Of a DNA stretch of 60,829 bases, positions 1 through 8,406 are shown one piece after another (the first letter of the stretch is position 1; the number at the start of each line of letters is the position of its first letter). A program made the translations under genes and the position numbers. The stretch spans positions 1 through 60,829 of the forward strand of contig JAUNHH010000015.1 of assembly GCA_030524055.1 (NCBI GenBank), read 5' to 3'. Source of the stretch: Actinomycetaceae bacterium (lineage in GTDB: Bacteria; Actinomycetota; Actinomycetes; Actinomycetales; Actinomycetaceae). The notes beneath the pieces were generated by a model, which searched no databases, had not been told where the DNA came from, and saw only the letters and a program-made list of their open reading frames with translations.

Positions 1-413
1 CGGTGTCAGCCAGTGGGCTGCCTGTACCTGCATTGATCCTTCAACCGGCAGAATTAATTGGTCAGGCAGCCGCGCCCACCGCACTTGTGGCTTTCGGAGC
101 TGGGCTTGTTGGGCAAAAAGTTGTTCCTGACGCTGGCGATCGTGGCGCCATTTTTCTGGGGACGGTGAGCAAACTTCTCTTTCAGCCGTTATGTGCATTT
201 GGCGTGGCACTCGCAATGGGTTTACGAGGGCGGGAAATCATGGCTGTCACACTGATGGCCTGTCTACCAACAGGTCAAAACACCTTTATTGCTGCGGTGC
301 GGGCGGGCGCAGGAATGAGTGTGGCTCGCGGTGTTGTTCTGATGACAACACTTGCCTCTTTGCCGGTCATTTTGCTGGTGGCATCTGCATTTATTCTGCT
401 GGGAATCGGCTAG
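1..413 (+). CDS. AEC (auxin efflux carrier) family transporter, C-terminal part
   Basis: This is the 3' end of a membrane carrier whose start lies before the window. The readable part is about 136 residues of small and hydrophobic sequence with at least three membrane segments, ending in a hydrophobic helix just before the stop. The stretch with FGAGLVG, the VSKLLFQP region and MACLPTGQNTF resembles the second half of the AEC family, permeases that export organic acids or other small anions. The substrate cannot be told. A near-copy of the window-wide 12-mer (ACGAGGGCGGGA) lies inside it at 224-235. The next 100 bases hold no gene and end in a strong ribosome site for the following transporter. 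Confidence 0.7.
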   Translation, partial: VSASGLPVPALILQPAELIGQAAAPTALVAFGAGLVGQKVVPDAGDRGAIFLGTVSKLLFQPLCAFGVALAMGLRGREIMAVTLMACLPTGQNTFIAAVRAGAGMSVARGVVLMTTLASLPVILLVASAFILLGIG

Positions 414-514
414 ACAAAACGGCATCGTGCCGCCGGGTGTTCACCCTATGATCGCCAAAATCCGGTGGGAGATCGGCGCGTTATTCTGGCCAGGTCCCTA
501 AGGAGGCAAACTTT

Positions 515-2083
515 ATGACTCAATCCGCAACGCCCACACAGGGCACTAAAGCGCGGGAAACATGGACCGGCCAAACTGGTTTTCTTCTTGCCGCTATTGG
601 TTCCGCCATTGGTCTGGGCAATATTTGGCGTTTCCCTGGTACTGCCTATGAAAATGGTGGTGGCGCGTTCCTTGTGCCGTACCTTGTTGCCCTTTTAGTT
701 GTGGGTATTCCGGTTTTGTGGCTGGACTACGCTATTGGGCATAAATTCCGGGGATCGCCTCCCTGGGCTTTACGCCGTATTGGGGCTGCCGGCGAATATA
801 TTGGTTGGCTCCAATTCTTTGTCTGCTTTGTCATTCTCACCTATTACGGCGCGGTCATTGCCTGGGGTGTGCAATACGCGATTTATTCGGTGACCCAGGC
901 ATGGGGATCTAATACGGGGGAGTTCTTTACTCAGAACTTCCTGCAGGTCGCTGATGCCTCAGCGGTACATTTTGAGTTGGTGCCAGCGGTAGCTATTCCG
1001 CTATTACTCGTGTGGCTGTTTGTTCTCCTGATTATCGCCCTGGGTGTTTCTAAAGGTGTGGAATTAGCAAATCGTATTTTCCTGCCCCTGCTGGTGATTC
1101 TCTTTATGGTGCTGGTTATCCGCGCCCTCTTCCTTCCCGGCGCAGTCGAAGGCTTGAATGCTTTCTTTACACCAAAGTGGGAATCGCTGGTCGATCCTCA
1201 TGTGTGGCTATCCGCCTTTGCGCAGATTTTCTTCTCCCTGTCAGTGGCTTTCGGCATTATGTTGACCTATGCCTCTTACTTGAAGCCCAAATCTAATCTG
1301 ACAGGAACTGCCCTGGTTGCAGGCTTTGCTAACTCCTCTTTTGAGATTCTCGCTGGCATTGGGGTCTTTAGCGCATTGGGCTTTATGGCTCACCAACAAC
1401 AGATGCAGGTATCTGAACTTGAAGGCCTGACCGGCCCAATCCTTTCCTTTGTCACCTTCCCACAGATTATTTCTATGATGCCGGGTGGCTCCCTTTTTGG
1501 TGTCCTTTTCTTTACCTCACTTGTCCTGGCGGGAATTACCTCCCTTCTGTCACTTCTTCAAGTGGTTTCCGGGGGACTCCAAGACAAATTCGGATTCAGC
1601 CCAGTCAAGGCAGCACTCGTTATTGGTGTTCCTGCAACGATTGCCTCACTCATGCTTTTCGGAACAACCTCCGGCCTCAATACCCTCGATATTGTGGACA
1701 CCTTCGTCAATAATATCGGCGTGGTGGGCTGTGCCGTGCTGATGACTCTCTTTGCCGCATTAGTCGGGCCGCGCCTTAAAGGATTACGCGCCCACCTAAA
1801 TTCTGTTTCCTCAGTCAAAGTTCCAAAATGGTGGGACATTATTGTTGGCATTATTGCGCCTGTCGTCCTCGGGATTATGCTTCTCCTTGCAGTAATTGAC
1901 TATCTCGCTCATGGTTACGGTGGAGGCGATTTTCCCAATTGGTATGTCGGACTATTCGGCTGGGGATCAATTGCTTTTATTGCCATTGGCTCGGCACTCT
2001 TTACTGTTCTTCCCTGGAAACACCGGCCAATTTCCGTACACCCTTCTTCTGATATTGACGATACGGAGGACGATAACGAATGA
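515..2083 (+). CDS. metP: Sodium-dependent neurotransmitter:sodium symporter family transporter (MetP-like large subunit)
   Basis: A 522-residue integral membrane protein of the NSS/SNF family, with about twelve hydrophobic segments. The first helix region carries the family signature GSAIGLGNIWRFPGTAYENG, where the Na+ and amino acid are bound. An AAGGAGG ribosome site lies just before the ATG. The stop overlaps the start of a 52-residue one-helix protein. That pairing is typical of MetPS of Corynebacterium glutamicum, a Na+-coupled importer of methionine and alanine that needs the small subunit. Function as an amino acid importer is well supported; the exact substrate is inferred from the pairing. 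Confidence 0.9.
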   Translation: MTQSATPTQGTKARETWTGQTGFLLAAIGSAIGLGNIWRFPGTAYENGGGAFLVPYLVALLVVGIPVLWLDYAIGHKFRGSPPWALRRIGAAGEYIGWLQFFVCFVILTYYGAVIAWGVQYAIYSVTQAWGSNTGEFFTQNFLQVADASAVHFELVPAVAIPLLLVWLFVLLIIALGVSKGVELANRIFLPLLVILFMVLVIRALFLPGAVEGLNAFFTPKWESLVDPHVWLSAFAQIFFSLSVAFGIMLTYASYLKPKSNLTGTALVAGFANSSFEILAGIGVFSALGFMAHQQQMQVSELEGLTGPILSFVTFPQIISMMPGGSLFGVLFFTSLVLAGITSLLSLLQVVSGGLQDKFGFSPVKAALVIGVPATIASLMLFGTTSGLNTLDIVDTFVNNIGVVGCAVLMTLFAALVGPRLKGLRAHLNSVSSVKVPKWWDIIVGIIAPVVLGIMLLLAVIDYLAHGYGGGDFPNWYVGLFGWGSIAFIAIGSALFTVLPWKHRPISVHPSSDIDDTEDDNE

Positions 2084-2238
2084 GCGCCATTGCCGTACTC
2101 ATGCTGACCATCACCATTCTTTTGGTGTGGGGCGGCCTCGTCGCCTCCATTGTCATGCTCCAAATCCTGCCCGTCCCTGGGGACGCCGACTCGCCATCGG
2201 AGCTCCCTGAGGCAGAACCTGTCCCGGACAATATCTAG
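2080..2238 (+). CDS. metS: MetS-like small subunit of NSS transporter
   Basis: A 52-residue protein whose ATG overlaps the TGA of the large subunit (ATGA), so translation is coupled. It starts MSAIAVLMLTITILLVWGG, a single N-terminal transmembrane helix, followed by a short acidic, Pro-rich tail ending in PVPDNI. Length, single helix and position match the 'methionine/alanine import small subunit' of the MetPS system, which is needed for activity of the large subunit. The acidic tail is probably cytoplasmic. No other coding signal competes in this stretch, and a strong hairpin follows at once. Confidence 0.85.
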   Translation: MSAIAVLMLTITILLVWGGLVASIVMLQILPVPGDADSPSELPEAEPVPDNI

Positions 2239-2259
2239 GGCGACTCGCTTGAGAAATCA

Positions 2260-2300
2260 GGGGTGTCCTGCTGACGTATTGACCGTCAGCAGGGCACCCC
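2260..2300 (+). terminator. Hairpin terminator after metPS
   Basis: A 17-bp stem (GGGGTGTCCTGCTGACG at 2260-2276 pairing with 2284-2300, one G-T wobble) with a 7-base loop, 21 bases after the metS stop. No long T tract follows. It is a conventional hairpin without the window's repeated 12-mer. Confidence 0.75.
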
Positions 2301-2328
2301 AAATGCCTATTCCCGACGCGTCAGGCGG

Positions 2329-2511
2329 ACAAACCGCCACCACGACGCATTTTCAAGCGGTAAACGTCATTGTGGGCGCGGTTTATCAATCGGCGCTGTT
2401 GAACCTGTAATTGGTGACCTGCGCAAATGGGGGCACCGCCCTCGTACATCAAAACAAACCGCCACCACAACGCATTTTCAAGCGCCAATTCTCGTTGTGG
2501 GCGCGGTTTAT
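2329..2511 (-). repeat. Composite 182-bp repeat, copy 1 (reverse orientation)
   Basis: Two 58-bp imperfect palindromes (2329-2386 and 2454-2511) flank a 67-bp spacer. Each unit begins ACAAACCGCC and ends in GCGGTTTAT, with inner arms resembling CCACAACG and CGTTGTGG. The spacer holds a 10-base match of the repeated word (ACCGCCCTCGT at 2435-2445). Reverse-complemented, the unit-spacer-unit order matches copies at 35240 and 50811. The right edge of the second unit touches the stop codon of the minus-strand RNA methylase. No ORF is present, so it looks like a mobile or structural non-coding element (MITE- or REP-like). Confidence 0.8.
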
Positions 2512-3365
2512 CAATTGGGGCGGGTGGCCCAGATAGCCACGGCAGCGGCAGCGGCCACATTGAGGGAATCCACGCCAGCAGCCATAGGAATACGCACCAC
2601 CTGATCACAATTCGCTACTGTCGCCCGGGAAAGGCCATCGCCTTCAGTACCCATAACCAAGGCAATACGGGAATCGGCCGCAGTACATACAGGGCTCGCA
2701 GCAAAATCCTCAAGGGAGACGGAATCGTCCCGCAGTGCCAACGCCGCAGTGGTAAAACCTGCCTGCCGGAAAATCTCAAGATTGGCGGGCCAGCGATCAA
2801 TACGAGTCCATGGCACTTGGAAAATCGTGCCCATCGACACCCGGACACTGCGCCGATATAAGGGATCTGCGCAGCTGGGGGTAACCATCACGGCATCAAC
2901 CCCAAGAGCAGCAGCACTGCGGAACGCCGCTCCCACATTCGTGTGGTCCACCAGATCTTCGAGAATAAGGATTCTGCGCTTTTGCGCCCCGCCCTCGTGA
3001 AGTAACGAGGAAACGCTGGGGAGCTCCGGACGATGCATGGCTGCCAATGCCCCCCGATGGAGATGGAATCCCGTTATCGCCTGAAGGATGTCCTCCTCGG
3101 CAATAAAAACAGGAATGTCGCCCCCATCAGGAAAGCCTGTTGCCCGAGTAAGTAGGGGAGCAAGGGTGTCAATCCAGCGTGGTGCCATAAGAAATGAACG
3201 AGGGCGAATCCCCGCCTCAATAGCGCGCATAATGACATTAGTGGACTCCGCCATAAAAAGGCCGCGCTCTGGCTCAAAACGCGAACGTAAGCGGACATCG
3301 GTCATTGACACATAATCAGCAAGACGCTCATCCTCACCGTCCAGGTGATCAATAGTAATCAGCAC
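2511..3365 (-). CDS. TrmH/SpoU-family RNA 2'-O-methyltransferase
   Basis: A 284-residue SPOUT-class methylase that would transfer a methyl group from S-adenosylmethionine to a ribose 2'-OH in rRNA or tRNA. The N-terminal part (about 1-120) is the substrate-binding domain. The C-terminal SpoU domain shows motif 1 in LVDHTNVGAAFRSAAALG, motif 2 in IALVMGTEGDGLS and motif 3 in IPMAAGVDSLNVAAAAAVA, which form the knot that binds the cofactor. It lies 3 bases after pyrD on the same strand, so the two are cotranscribed. An exact copy of the 12-mer at 2987-2998 encodes HEGGA in the linker between the domains. The target nucleotide cannot be read from sequence. Confidence 0.9.
   Translation of the reverse strand: MLITIDHLDGEDERLADYVSMTDVRLRSRFEPERGLFMAESTNVIMRAIEAGIRPRSFLMAPRWIDTLAPLLTRATGFPDGGDIPVFIAEEDILQAITGFHLHRGALAAMHRPELPSVSSLLHEGGAQKRRILILEDLVDHTNVGAAFRSAAALGVDAVMVTPSCADPLYRRSVRVSMGTIFQVPWTRIDRWPANLEIFRQAGFTTAALALRDDSVSLEDFAASPVCTAADSRIALVMGTEGDGLSRATVANCDQVVRIPMAAGVDSLNVAAAAAVAIWATRPN
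2987..2998 (-). repeat. Exact 12-mer ACGAGGGCGGGG (minus strand), in CDS
   Basis: Solo copy of the window-wide word, read on the coding strand of the TrmH-family gene in the inter-domain linker. Confidence 0.9.
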
Positions 3366-3368
3366 TCT

Positions 3369-4400
3369 TTAGTACTCCGCTAGGGCCCGATTCATCCAAC
3401 CCGGCCAACTTGGCCCCTCATAAATAAAGGCAGTAAAGGACTCAACGAAGTCAGCGCCCGCCTCTAAATAATCCAAGGCATCATCGGGAGTAAAAATACC
3501 ACCCGCCGCAATCAAAATCTGCTCATCCTCAATATGGTGGGCAAGAAGACGCACAACCTGCAGAGCCCGAGTTTTTAATGGGGCCCCAGAAACTCCGCCC
3601 GCACCATGGCGGTGAGCAATCGTCGTATTTGTGGCGACAATCCCCTCAACGCCTAACTCTTTCGTCAATTCGGCGACCGCAATAATATCCTCATCCGCTA
3701 AATCGGGAGCAATCTTCACGAAAAGAGGAATAGAACGGGTCGTGCCCTCCTCAATGCCTTTTCGCGCTGCCTCTAAAATCGGTCGAAGATGATCCGTTGA
3801 CTGTAAATCACGCAAACCCGGAGTATTCGGTGAAGACACATTCACGACAATAAAATCCACCCACCGGGCAAGAGTGCGCGCACAGAAATAATAATCATCG
3901 GCCGCGCGCTCTTCTGGGGTCACTTTATTTTTGCCGATATTGGCACCAATAATTGCCGCCCGCCCATCGCGTGTAGACCGTAATTTCTTAAGGCACTCGG
4001 CGGCGGCAAGAGCCCCCTCATTATTAAATCCCATTCGATTACGTAGGGCCCGCTCATCCATAATGCGCCACAGGCGCGGCTGCTCATTGCCATCCTGAGG
4101 CAGCGGAGTAATAGTCCCCACCTCAATAAAAGCAAAACCCATGGCCGCAAGGCCCGCCGCTGCCTGCGCATCTTTATCCATACCCGCAGCTAAACCAAGA
4201 CGCCCATAAACTGTGCGCTGTCCAATCCGAACCGGCGCTGCCTGGCGCGGCTGATACCCCAGGCACGCACGCATGAGACGGCGGGTCAGGGCGCAATTCC
4301 CTGCCTTTTCAATGGCGGCCACCGCATTGTGGTGGGCCACTTCAGGATCGCTTCGATGAATAAGGGTCCGGAAAAGCTGACGGTAAAGCGCGCGCATCAT
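3369..4400 (-). CDS. pyrD: Dihydroorotate dehydrogenase, quinone-dependent (class 2)
   Basis: A 343-residue FMN enzyme that oxidises dihydroorotate to orotate in pyrimidine synthesis, passing electrons to the membrane quinone pool. The N-terminal helical part (MRALYRQLFRTLIHRSDPEVAHH) is the class 2 membrane-docking extension. The barrel shows GLAAGMDKDA and the VGTITPLPQ FMN region, NRMGFNNEGA for substrate contact, and VNVSSPNTPGLRDLQ, which holds the class 2 catalytic serine. Full length for the family. It is the upstream gene of a two-gene unit with the RNA methylase (3-base gap). No other pyr genes are visible here. Confidence 0.95.
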   Translation of the reverse strand: MMRALYRQLFRTLIHRSDPEVAHHNAVAAIEKAGNCALTRRLMRACLGYQPRQAAPVRIGQRTVYGRLGLAAGMDKDAQAAAGLAAMGFAFIEVGTITPLPQDGNEQPRLWRIMDERALRNRMGFNNEGALAAAECLKKLRSTRDGRAAIIGANIGKNKVTPEERAADDYYFCARTLARWVDFIVVNVSSPNTPGLRDLQSTDHLRPILEAARKGIEEGTTRSIPLFVKIAPDLADEDIIAVAELTKELGVEGIVATNTTIAHRHGAGGVSGAPLKTRALQVVRLLAHHIEDEQILIAAGGIFTPDDALDYLEAGADFVESFTAFIYEGPSWPGWMNRALAEY

Positions 4401-4437
4401 GCCTTAAGGGTACTGGTTGTCTCCCGAATTCCGCGGC

Positions 4438-4995
4438 CTAGTCCCACCAGATCCACCACCCTGGTTTTCCTGTGCCTGGACAGCGCGCAATTGGAAGAAG
4501 TTCGTCGGGCTCGTAGCGTGTCGCCTCCAGTGGGTCAATCCCTATTAGAGGGGCAATCTGGGTCCATTCCTGTAGTAAGGCATAGGACGATAGACGGCTA
4601 TTGAGGGCCTGTTCAGCTGCAGGATCCGGGAGGGACAGAGCATCCACGCTGACTCTTTCATCAATGCGCGGAGCACTAATGAGATATCCATCGAGTGTGA
4701 CGCCAGTGGTGCTGGTGGCAATACGGAGGAGATCCCCTAAAGGGGGCGCAGTATTTTGGCTATCCACCGCCAAACACTGCGTTGGCATAATCTCAAGGAG
4801 GGCAGCAGCCGCCTCTCCATCAAGATGACTAAAACGAATAAAGTCTCCCCACGGTGGGGATGAGGGAATATAGGGGGCGAGAAGATCAGGGATTCCACGA
4901 TCCACTGTCCAGCCCTGTGGGCCATAGAGTCCCTCATCGCCTGGCCGCAGCGGATAGGACATGAGGGGAATAAGGGGAGTTGTTGGGGTACACAT
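4438..4995 (-). CDS. Conserved-looking protein of unknown function
   Basis: I do not recognise this 185-residue protein. I chose the ATG at 4995 because AAGGA lies about 6 bases upstream; an in-frame TTG at 5031 would add 12 residues but has no ribosome site. The protein is soluble, acidic and rich in Pro and Leu, has no signal peptide or membrane segment, and ends in an unusual Trp-rich tail (GWWIWWD). Spacing suggests its own transcription unit or the first gene ahead of pyrD (37-base gap). Codon use is like its neighbours. No catalytic motif is visible. Confidence 0.6.
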   Translation of the reverse strand: MCTPTTPLIPLMSYPLRPGDEGLYGPQGWTVDRGIPDLLAPYIPSSPPWGDFIRFSHLDGEAAAALLEIMPTQCLAVDSQNTAPPLGDLLRIATSTTGVTLDGYLISAPRIDERVSVDALSLPDPAAEQALNSRLSSYALLQEWTQIAPLIGIDPLEATRYEPDELLPIARCPGTGKPGWWIWWD

Positions 4996-5117
4996 AGCGT
5001 CCTTGCCTTTCGGAATATGCCGGTAATGCAAGGAGCTTGGCGCACTGCGCGCCGGTAAATCTACCGGAGTGCGGGCGCCTGTGAATTGGCACTTTTTGCC
5101 ACCGGCCCAATTGTGAA

Positions 5118-5157
5118 AACGGCGTTATCCCACCACTAGGGTGTGGATAACGCCGTT
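5118..5157 (-). terminator. Terminator for the DUF3043 gene
   Basis: A perfect 13-bp stem (AACGGCGTTATCC at 5118-5130 with 5145-5157) lies 36 bases after the DUF3043 stop. On the minus strand it is followed by TTTTC, a short U tract. It carries no copy of the repeated 12-mer. Confidence 0.75.
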
Positions 5158-5193
5158 ACACCTGTGCTGCGCCGCAGATCGGCACACCGCGTC

Positions 5194-5838
5194 TTAGCGG
5201 TGCCGCTTACGCAGGTGCGGGAACTCGCCGCGCGCCACCTGCGGGCGAGGAGAACGCCACGGGCGCACCATAATCATGCGTGAATAAGCGTAAAACCATG
5301 AGCGTGACGGAATCTCATCTGCGTCCACCGCATCAAGAAGCTGCTTCTTCACTTTCCGCCACACAAAGAAGCACTCAATAATCGAGGCAAAGAAAAAGAC
5401 GTACATAATCAGCGTTGTTCCCGCCACCATCCACACTGAAAATGTGGAGGCCTGGGGAATAAAGCTGGTAATGATAATGGCGACAAAAGCTAAACCGACA
5501 ACCGGCATAAAGAGTTCAGAGAAAGAGCGGCGCGCATCCACATAATCGCGGATAAAACGTCGAATCGGGCCTTTATCGCGATACGGCAAATAGCGGTCAT
5601 CACCAGTGACAAGGGCCTCTTGCTCACGCCGATAGGCTTCATCCCGCTTTGCGCGTGCTTCTTTACGCGCTTGTTTCCTGTCAGCAGGAACCAGCGGACG
5701 AAAACGCGCGGCTTCTGCTTCCCTACGGCTACGGGTTGGGCGCCCCTTCTTTTGTGATCCTCGCGTCTTCTGTGATTCTTCAGAAGCAGTAGGGGAGGAC
5801 TCTTCAGGGCTAGGCGTGGAAGAACGGCGGCTGAACAC
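5194..5838 (-). CDS. DUF3043 membrane protein
   Basis: A 214-residue actinobacterial protein of unknown function. The first 80 residues are highly charged and probably disordered (Ser/Pro then Arg/Lys/Glu-rich, with RPLVPADRKQARKEARAKRDEA). A conserved GDDRYLPYRDKGPIRRFIRDYVDARRS-type block follows, then two transmembrane helices (about 110-132 and 136-158), and a basic tail. This matches DUF3043. It is read divergently from the M20 peptidase with a 115-base shared upstream region. Function is not known; the membrane location is inferred from the helices. Confidence 0.85.
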   Translation of the reverse strand: MFSRRSSTPSPEESSPTASEESQKTRGSQKKGRPTRSRREAEAARFRPLVPADRKQARKEARAKRDEAYRREQEALVTGDDRYLPYRDKGPIRRFIRDYVDARRSFSELFMPVVGLAFVAIIITSFIPQASTFSVWMVAGTTLIMYVFFFASIIECFFVWRKVKKQLLDAVDADEIPSRSWFYAYSRMIMVRPWRSPRPQVARGEFPHLRKRHR

Positions 5839-5895
5839 GGCCCCAAGTCTACGGGATAAAGAGGGGCGTCAATATCGGTGCCCACAGCGCCCGCA

Positions 5896-5907
5896 CCCCG
5901 CCCTCGT
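5896..5907 (-). repeat. Exact 12-mer ACGAGGGCGGGG (minus strand), between divergent genes
   Basis: Solo copy in the upstream region shared by the DUF3043 and M20 peptidase genes. Here it cannot act as a terminator for either gene. Confidence 0.9.
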
Positions 5908-5953
5908 CACCTCGGGTGACACTTCTTCGCCAAAGGGCACTACTGTGGTGCCT

Positions 5954-7327
5954 ATGACACATACTTCTCTTCCCTCAACTGACGTTTTGCGTGACCACCT
6001 TGAGGCGGCATTCCCCCAACTTCTGGAGGATCTGTCCACCCTGGTTTCTATCCCTTCGGTCTCCCTGGACCCCAGCAAGGCCAGCGAGCTAGAGCGTTCT
6101 GCTGAAGTGGTGCGTTCCTTCTTTGAAGGCGTTGGCCTCCAGGCGCGGGTGACGAATTCGACCACCGCTGAAGGTGTGGTAGGAAAACCCGCGATTATTG
6201 CGCGCAGCAAGCATATTGAGGGCGCTCCCACCGTTCTTCTCTATGCGCACCACGATGTGCAGCCTGCAGGTGATGAAAGCCGATGGAAGACGAATCCTTT
6301 TACCGCCACCATTGTTGATGACCGTATTTATGGTCGTGGGGCTTCCGATGACGGTGCGGGAATTATTGTCCACCTGGGCGCGCTGCGCACTTTAGGTGAG
6401 GACCTTCCCGTTAATGTTGTCGTCTTTATTGAGGGCGAAGAAGAAATCGCCTCACCCTCATTTAAAACCTTCCTTGCTGAGCACGCCGAAGAATTGCGCG
6501 CCGACGTGATTATTGTGGCCGACTCCGATAACTGGAAAGTCGGAGAGCCTGCCGTCACCACAACTTTGCGCGGCAATTGCGCATTCACTATGGATATTAC
6601 GGTGGCTGATCACGCTGTCCATTCGGGAATGTTTGGCGGCCCCATGGTTGATGCCGTGACCTGCGGCGCCATGCTGATTTCCTCCTTCTATGACGAGGAC
6701 GGGAATATTCGCGTTGAAGGCCTGGGCGGCACCGATAAAGCCGATGTGGATTGGCCCGAAGATGAATATCGTGCGGCCGCTGGCATTCTTGACCAGGTGA
6801 AATTGGCCGGCACCGGTGACCTTGCTGCCCGCGTCTGGACGAAGCCGTCAATTACGGTGATCGGTTGGGATACCACTCGCGTTGCTGACTGCTCGAATAC
6901 GATTGTGCCGTCAACAAAGGTCCGTATTTCTGTGCGGACTGTCCCCGGAATGGCTCCGGAAGAAGCGCTGGATCATATGCGCGCTTATATTGAGAAGAAT
7001 GCGCCTTTTGGTGCCCGCGTTGAGCTTTCTGATTTTGAGCTTGGCCCCGGATATTCCGCTGATGAAAATGCGCCTGCCGTGCATTTGCTACATGAGGTGT
7101 TAACGGAAGCGTGGGGTGTGCCGTCGGTCAATATTGGTGTGGGCGGCTCTATTCCCTTTATTTCCTATTTCCAGCAGACATTCCCCGAAGCGTCAGTATT
7201 GGTGACCGGCATTGAGGATCCCTTTACGAATGCGCATTCAGAAAATGAATCCCAGTCGATTCCTGATCTGAAGAATGCGATTTTGGCGCAGTCTCTTCTG
7301 CTGCAGCGTTTGGCCGCCCAGGCGTGA
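5954..7327 (+). CDS. M20-family metallopeptidase (dipeptidase)
   Basis: A 457-residue cytosolic zinc peptidase of the M20 family. Metal and catalytic motifs are clear: VLLYAHHDVQPAGD (first His and catalytic Asp), RIYGRGASDDGAG (bridging Asp), and VVFIEGEEEIASPSF (catalytic Glu pair). The middle 'lid' domain starts near DADNW and the C-terminal GIEDPFTNAHSENES supplies the last His. I chose the ATG at 5954 because the longer frame runs antisense into the DUF3043 gene. It overlaps the next gene by 4 bases. Substrates are probably small peptides; dipeptidase is the usual annotation for this subgroup. Confidence 0.92.
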   Translation: MTHTSLPSTDVLRDHLEAAFPQLLEDLSTLVSIPSVSLDPSKASELERSAEVVRSFFEGVGLQARVTNSTTAEGVVGKPAIIARSKHIEGAPTVLLYAHHDVQPAGDESRWKTNPFTATIVDDRIYGRGASDDGAGIIVHLGALRTLGEDLPVNVVVFIEGEEEIASPSFKTFLAEHAEELRADVIIVADSDNWKVGEPAVTTTLRGNCAFTMDITVADHAVHSGMFGGPMVDAVTCGAMLISSFYDEDGNIRVEGLGGTDKADVDWPEDEYRAAAGILDQVKLAGTGDLAARVWTKPSITVIGWDTTRVADCSNTIVPSTKVRISVRTVPGMAPEEALDHMRAYIEKNAPFGARVELSDFELGPGYSADENAPAVHLLHEVLTEAWGVPSVNIGVGGSIPFISYFQQTFPEASVLVTGIEDPFTNAHSENESQSIPDLKNAILAQSLLLQRLAAQA

Positions 7328-8301
7328 ATATTGCGCTGATTGGCCACTGGTCTGCTCATCCTCATATTTCTGGCGGGGATGAGCAGACCCGGCCATCCAC
7401 CCCGCAGGCTTTGGCTGACTTGGCACGAGGACTGTCAGCAGGCGGACATGCGGTGGAGGTCCTGCCTTTCGGGTCGGGCGCGGATTGTGCCCGCGCCTTA
7501 GAGGCGGTCTCTTCGCCCTATGTCCCCGTGATCCATGGTGCTGATGAGACGGGGAGTCGAGCACTGGGGGAGCGGCTCCTACAGATCCTGGGGAGTAGCC
7601 AGGCACCGCGCATTATTGTCGAGGGCGGACATAGCGCTTTTCCTGACGCCGGATTTGGTTTTCTTGAAGCCCTGACCGGAATACACCTCCCTTTTGACGC
7701 TTCATCGGTTGCACGCCTACCAGAAGCAATTGCGGCTGCCCGGAAGATTGTGGCTTCCGCACAGATTCGTGTTGCTGCCTCCACTGCTCGGCCCCTGATT
7801 GGCCCAACGTCGCCTCTGCTGATTGGGCCCGATCTTTTGCCCCGCAATGATGTGGACCCCGCCCTCGTGCGTGACCTTGGACGCCTTCGACTGCCCACTG
7901 CTGCCCTGCCTCTGGCAGATACGCAGCCCCCAGACTTTTTCCGCCTCCCCGGTAGCGGCGCGGCTGGAGGAGCCGCCGGAATCCTTGCGGCCTGCGGGGC
8001 ACGGCTGGCCCCCACGGGCGATATTTTGGCCACGCTGACCGATCTTTCTGACCGGATTGCCGCCAGTGACCTGGTGGTCATTGCTGAACCCGAAATGCAT
8101 TCCTCATCTCTTGCCGAAGCGCATGTCGATACGATTGCTCAGCTGGCCGCAGACTATGCCCTCCCTGTTGTGGTGGCTGCCATAGAGAGTTCGTTATCGC
8201 GTCACGAATGGGCCCAGTGGGGTATCCATGGAGTGGTGACTGCAGGTGAGAATTGTGAGGAGCGAGGTCACAGAATCGCCCGAACCTGGGCCCGACCTTG
8301 A
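7324..8301 (+). CDS. Divergent glycerate kinase-like protein
   Basis: A 325-residue protein translationally coupled to the peptidase (GTGA overlap). Two regions recall glycerate kinase (GlxK type): TPQALADLARGLSAGGHAV near the start, and GSGAAGGAAGILAACGARLAP followed by TDLSDRIAASDLVVIAEPEM, which matches the family's Gly-rich and 'ADLVITGEG' segments. The usual N-terminal FKGSLSA and ADGGEGT motifs are not recognisable and the protein is about 50 residues shorter than typical enzymes. It may have changed substrate or lost activity. An exact 12-mer copy at 7857-7868 encodes DPALV in a variable stretch. Confidence 0.6.
   Translation: MNIALIGHWSAHPHISGGDEQTRPSTPQALADLARGLSAGGHAVEVLPFGSGADCARALEAVSSPYVPVIHGADETGSRALGERLLQILGSSQAPRIIVEGGHSAFPDAGFGFLEALTGIHLPFDASSVARLPEAIAAARKIVASAQIRVAASTARPLIGPTSPLLIGPDLLPRNDVDPALVRDLGRLRLPTAALPLADTQPPDFFRLPGSGAAGGAAGILAACGARLAPTGDILATLTDLSDRIAASDLVVIAEPEMHSSSLAEAHVDTIAQLAADYALPVVVAAIESSLSRHEWAQWGIHGVVTAGENCEERGHRIARTWARP
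7857..7868 (-). repeat. Exact 12-mer ACGAGGGCGGGG (minus strand), in CDS
   Basis: Solo copy inside the glycerate kinase-like gene, read on the strand opposite to the coding strand and encoding PALV in the gene's own frame. Confidence 0.9.
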
Positions 8302-8406
8302 GGGGAAACTCACCATTTCGCCATTGGCGCATGCCCGATGGTGTTACTTTGCTGCCTCTAGCCGTAGGCTGGGTGGACTAGGACCGCACCAACGTCAAGG
8401 AGCATG

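Noticed and set aside
414-514. Possible riboswitch before metP
   Set aside because: Too short and no SAM or T-box landmarks; only a small hairpin and a strong ribosome site.
2329-2511. Two repeated units with a spacer might be a minimal CRISPR array
   Set aside because: Units are 58-bp palindromes; the spacers at the three loci resemble each other and no cas genes occur.
7518-8081. 187-codon open frame on the minus strand
   Set aside because: It lies antisense within the glycerate kinase-like gene, is Arg/Ser/Ala-rich and has no ribosome site.
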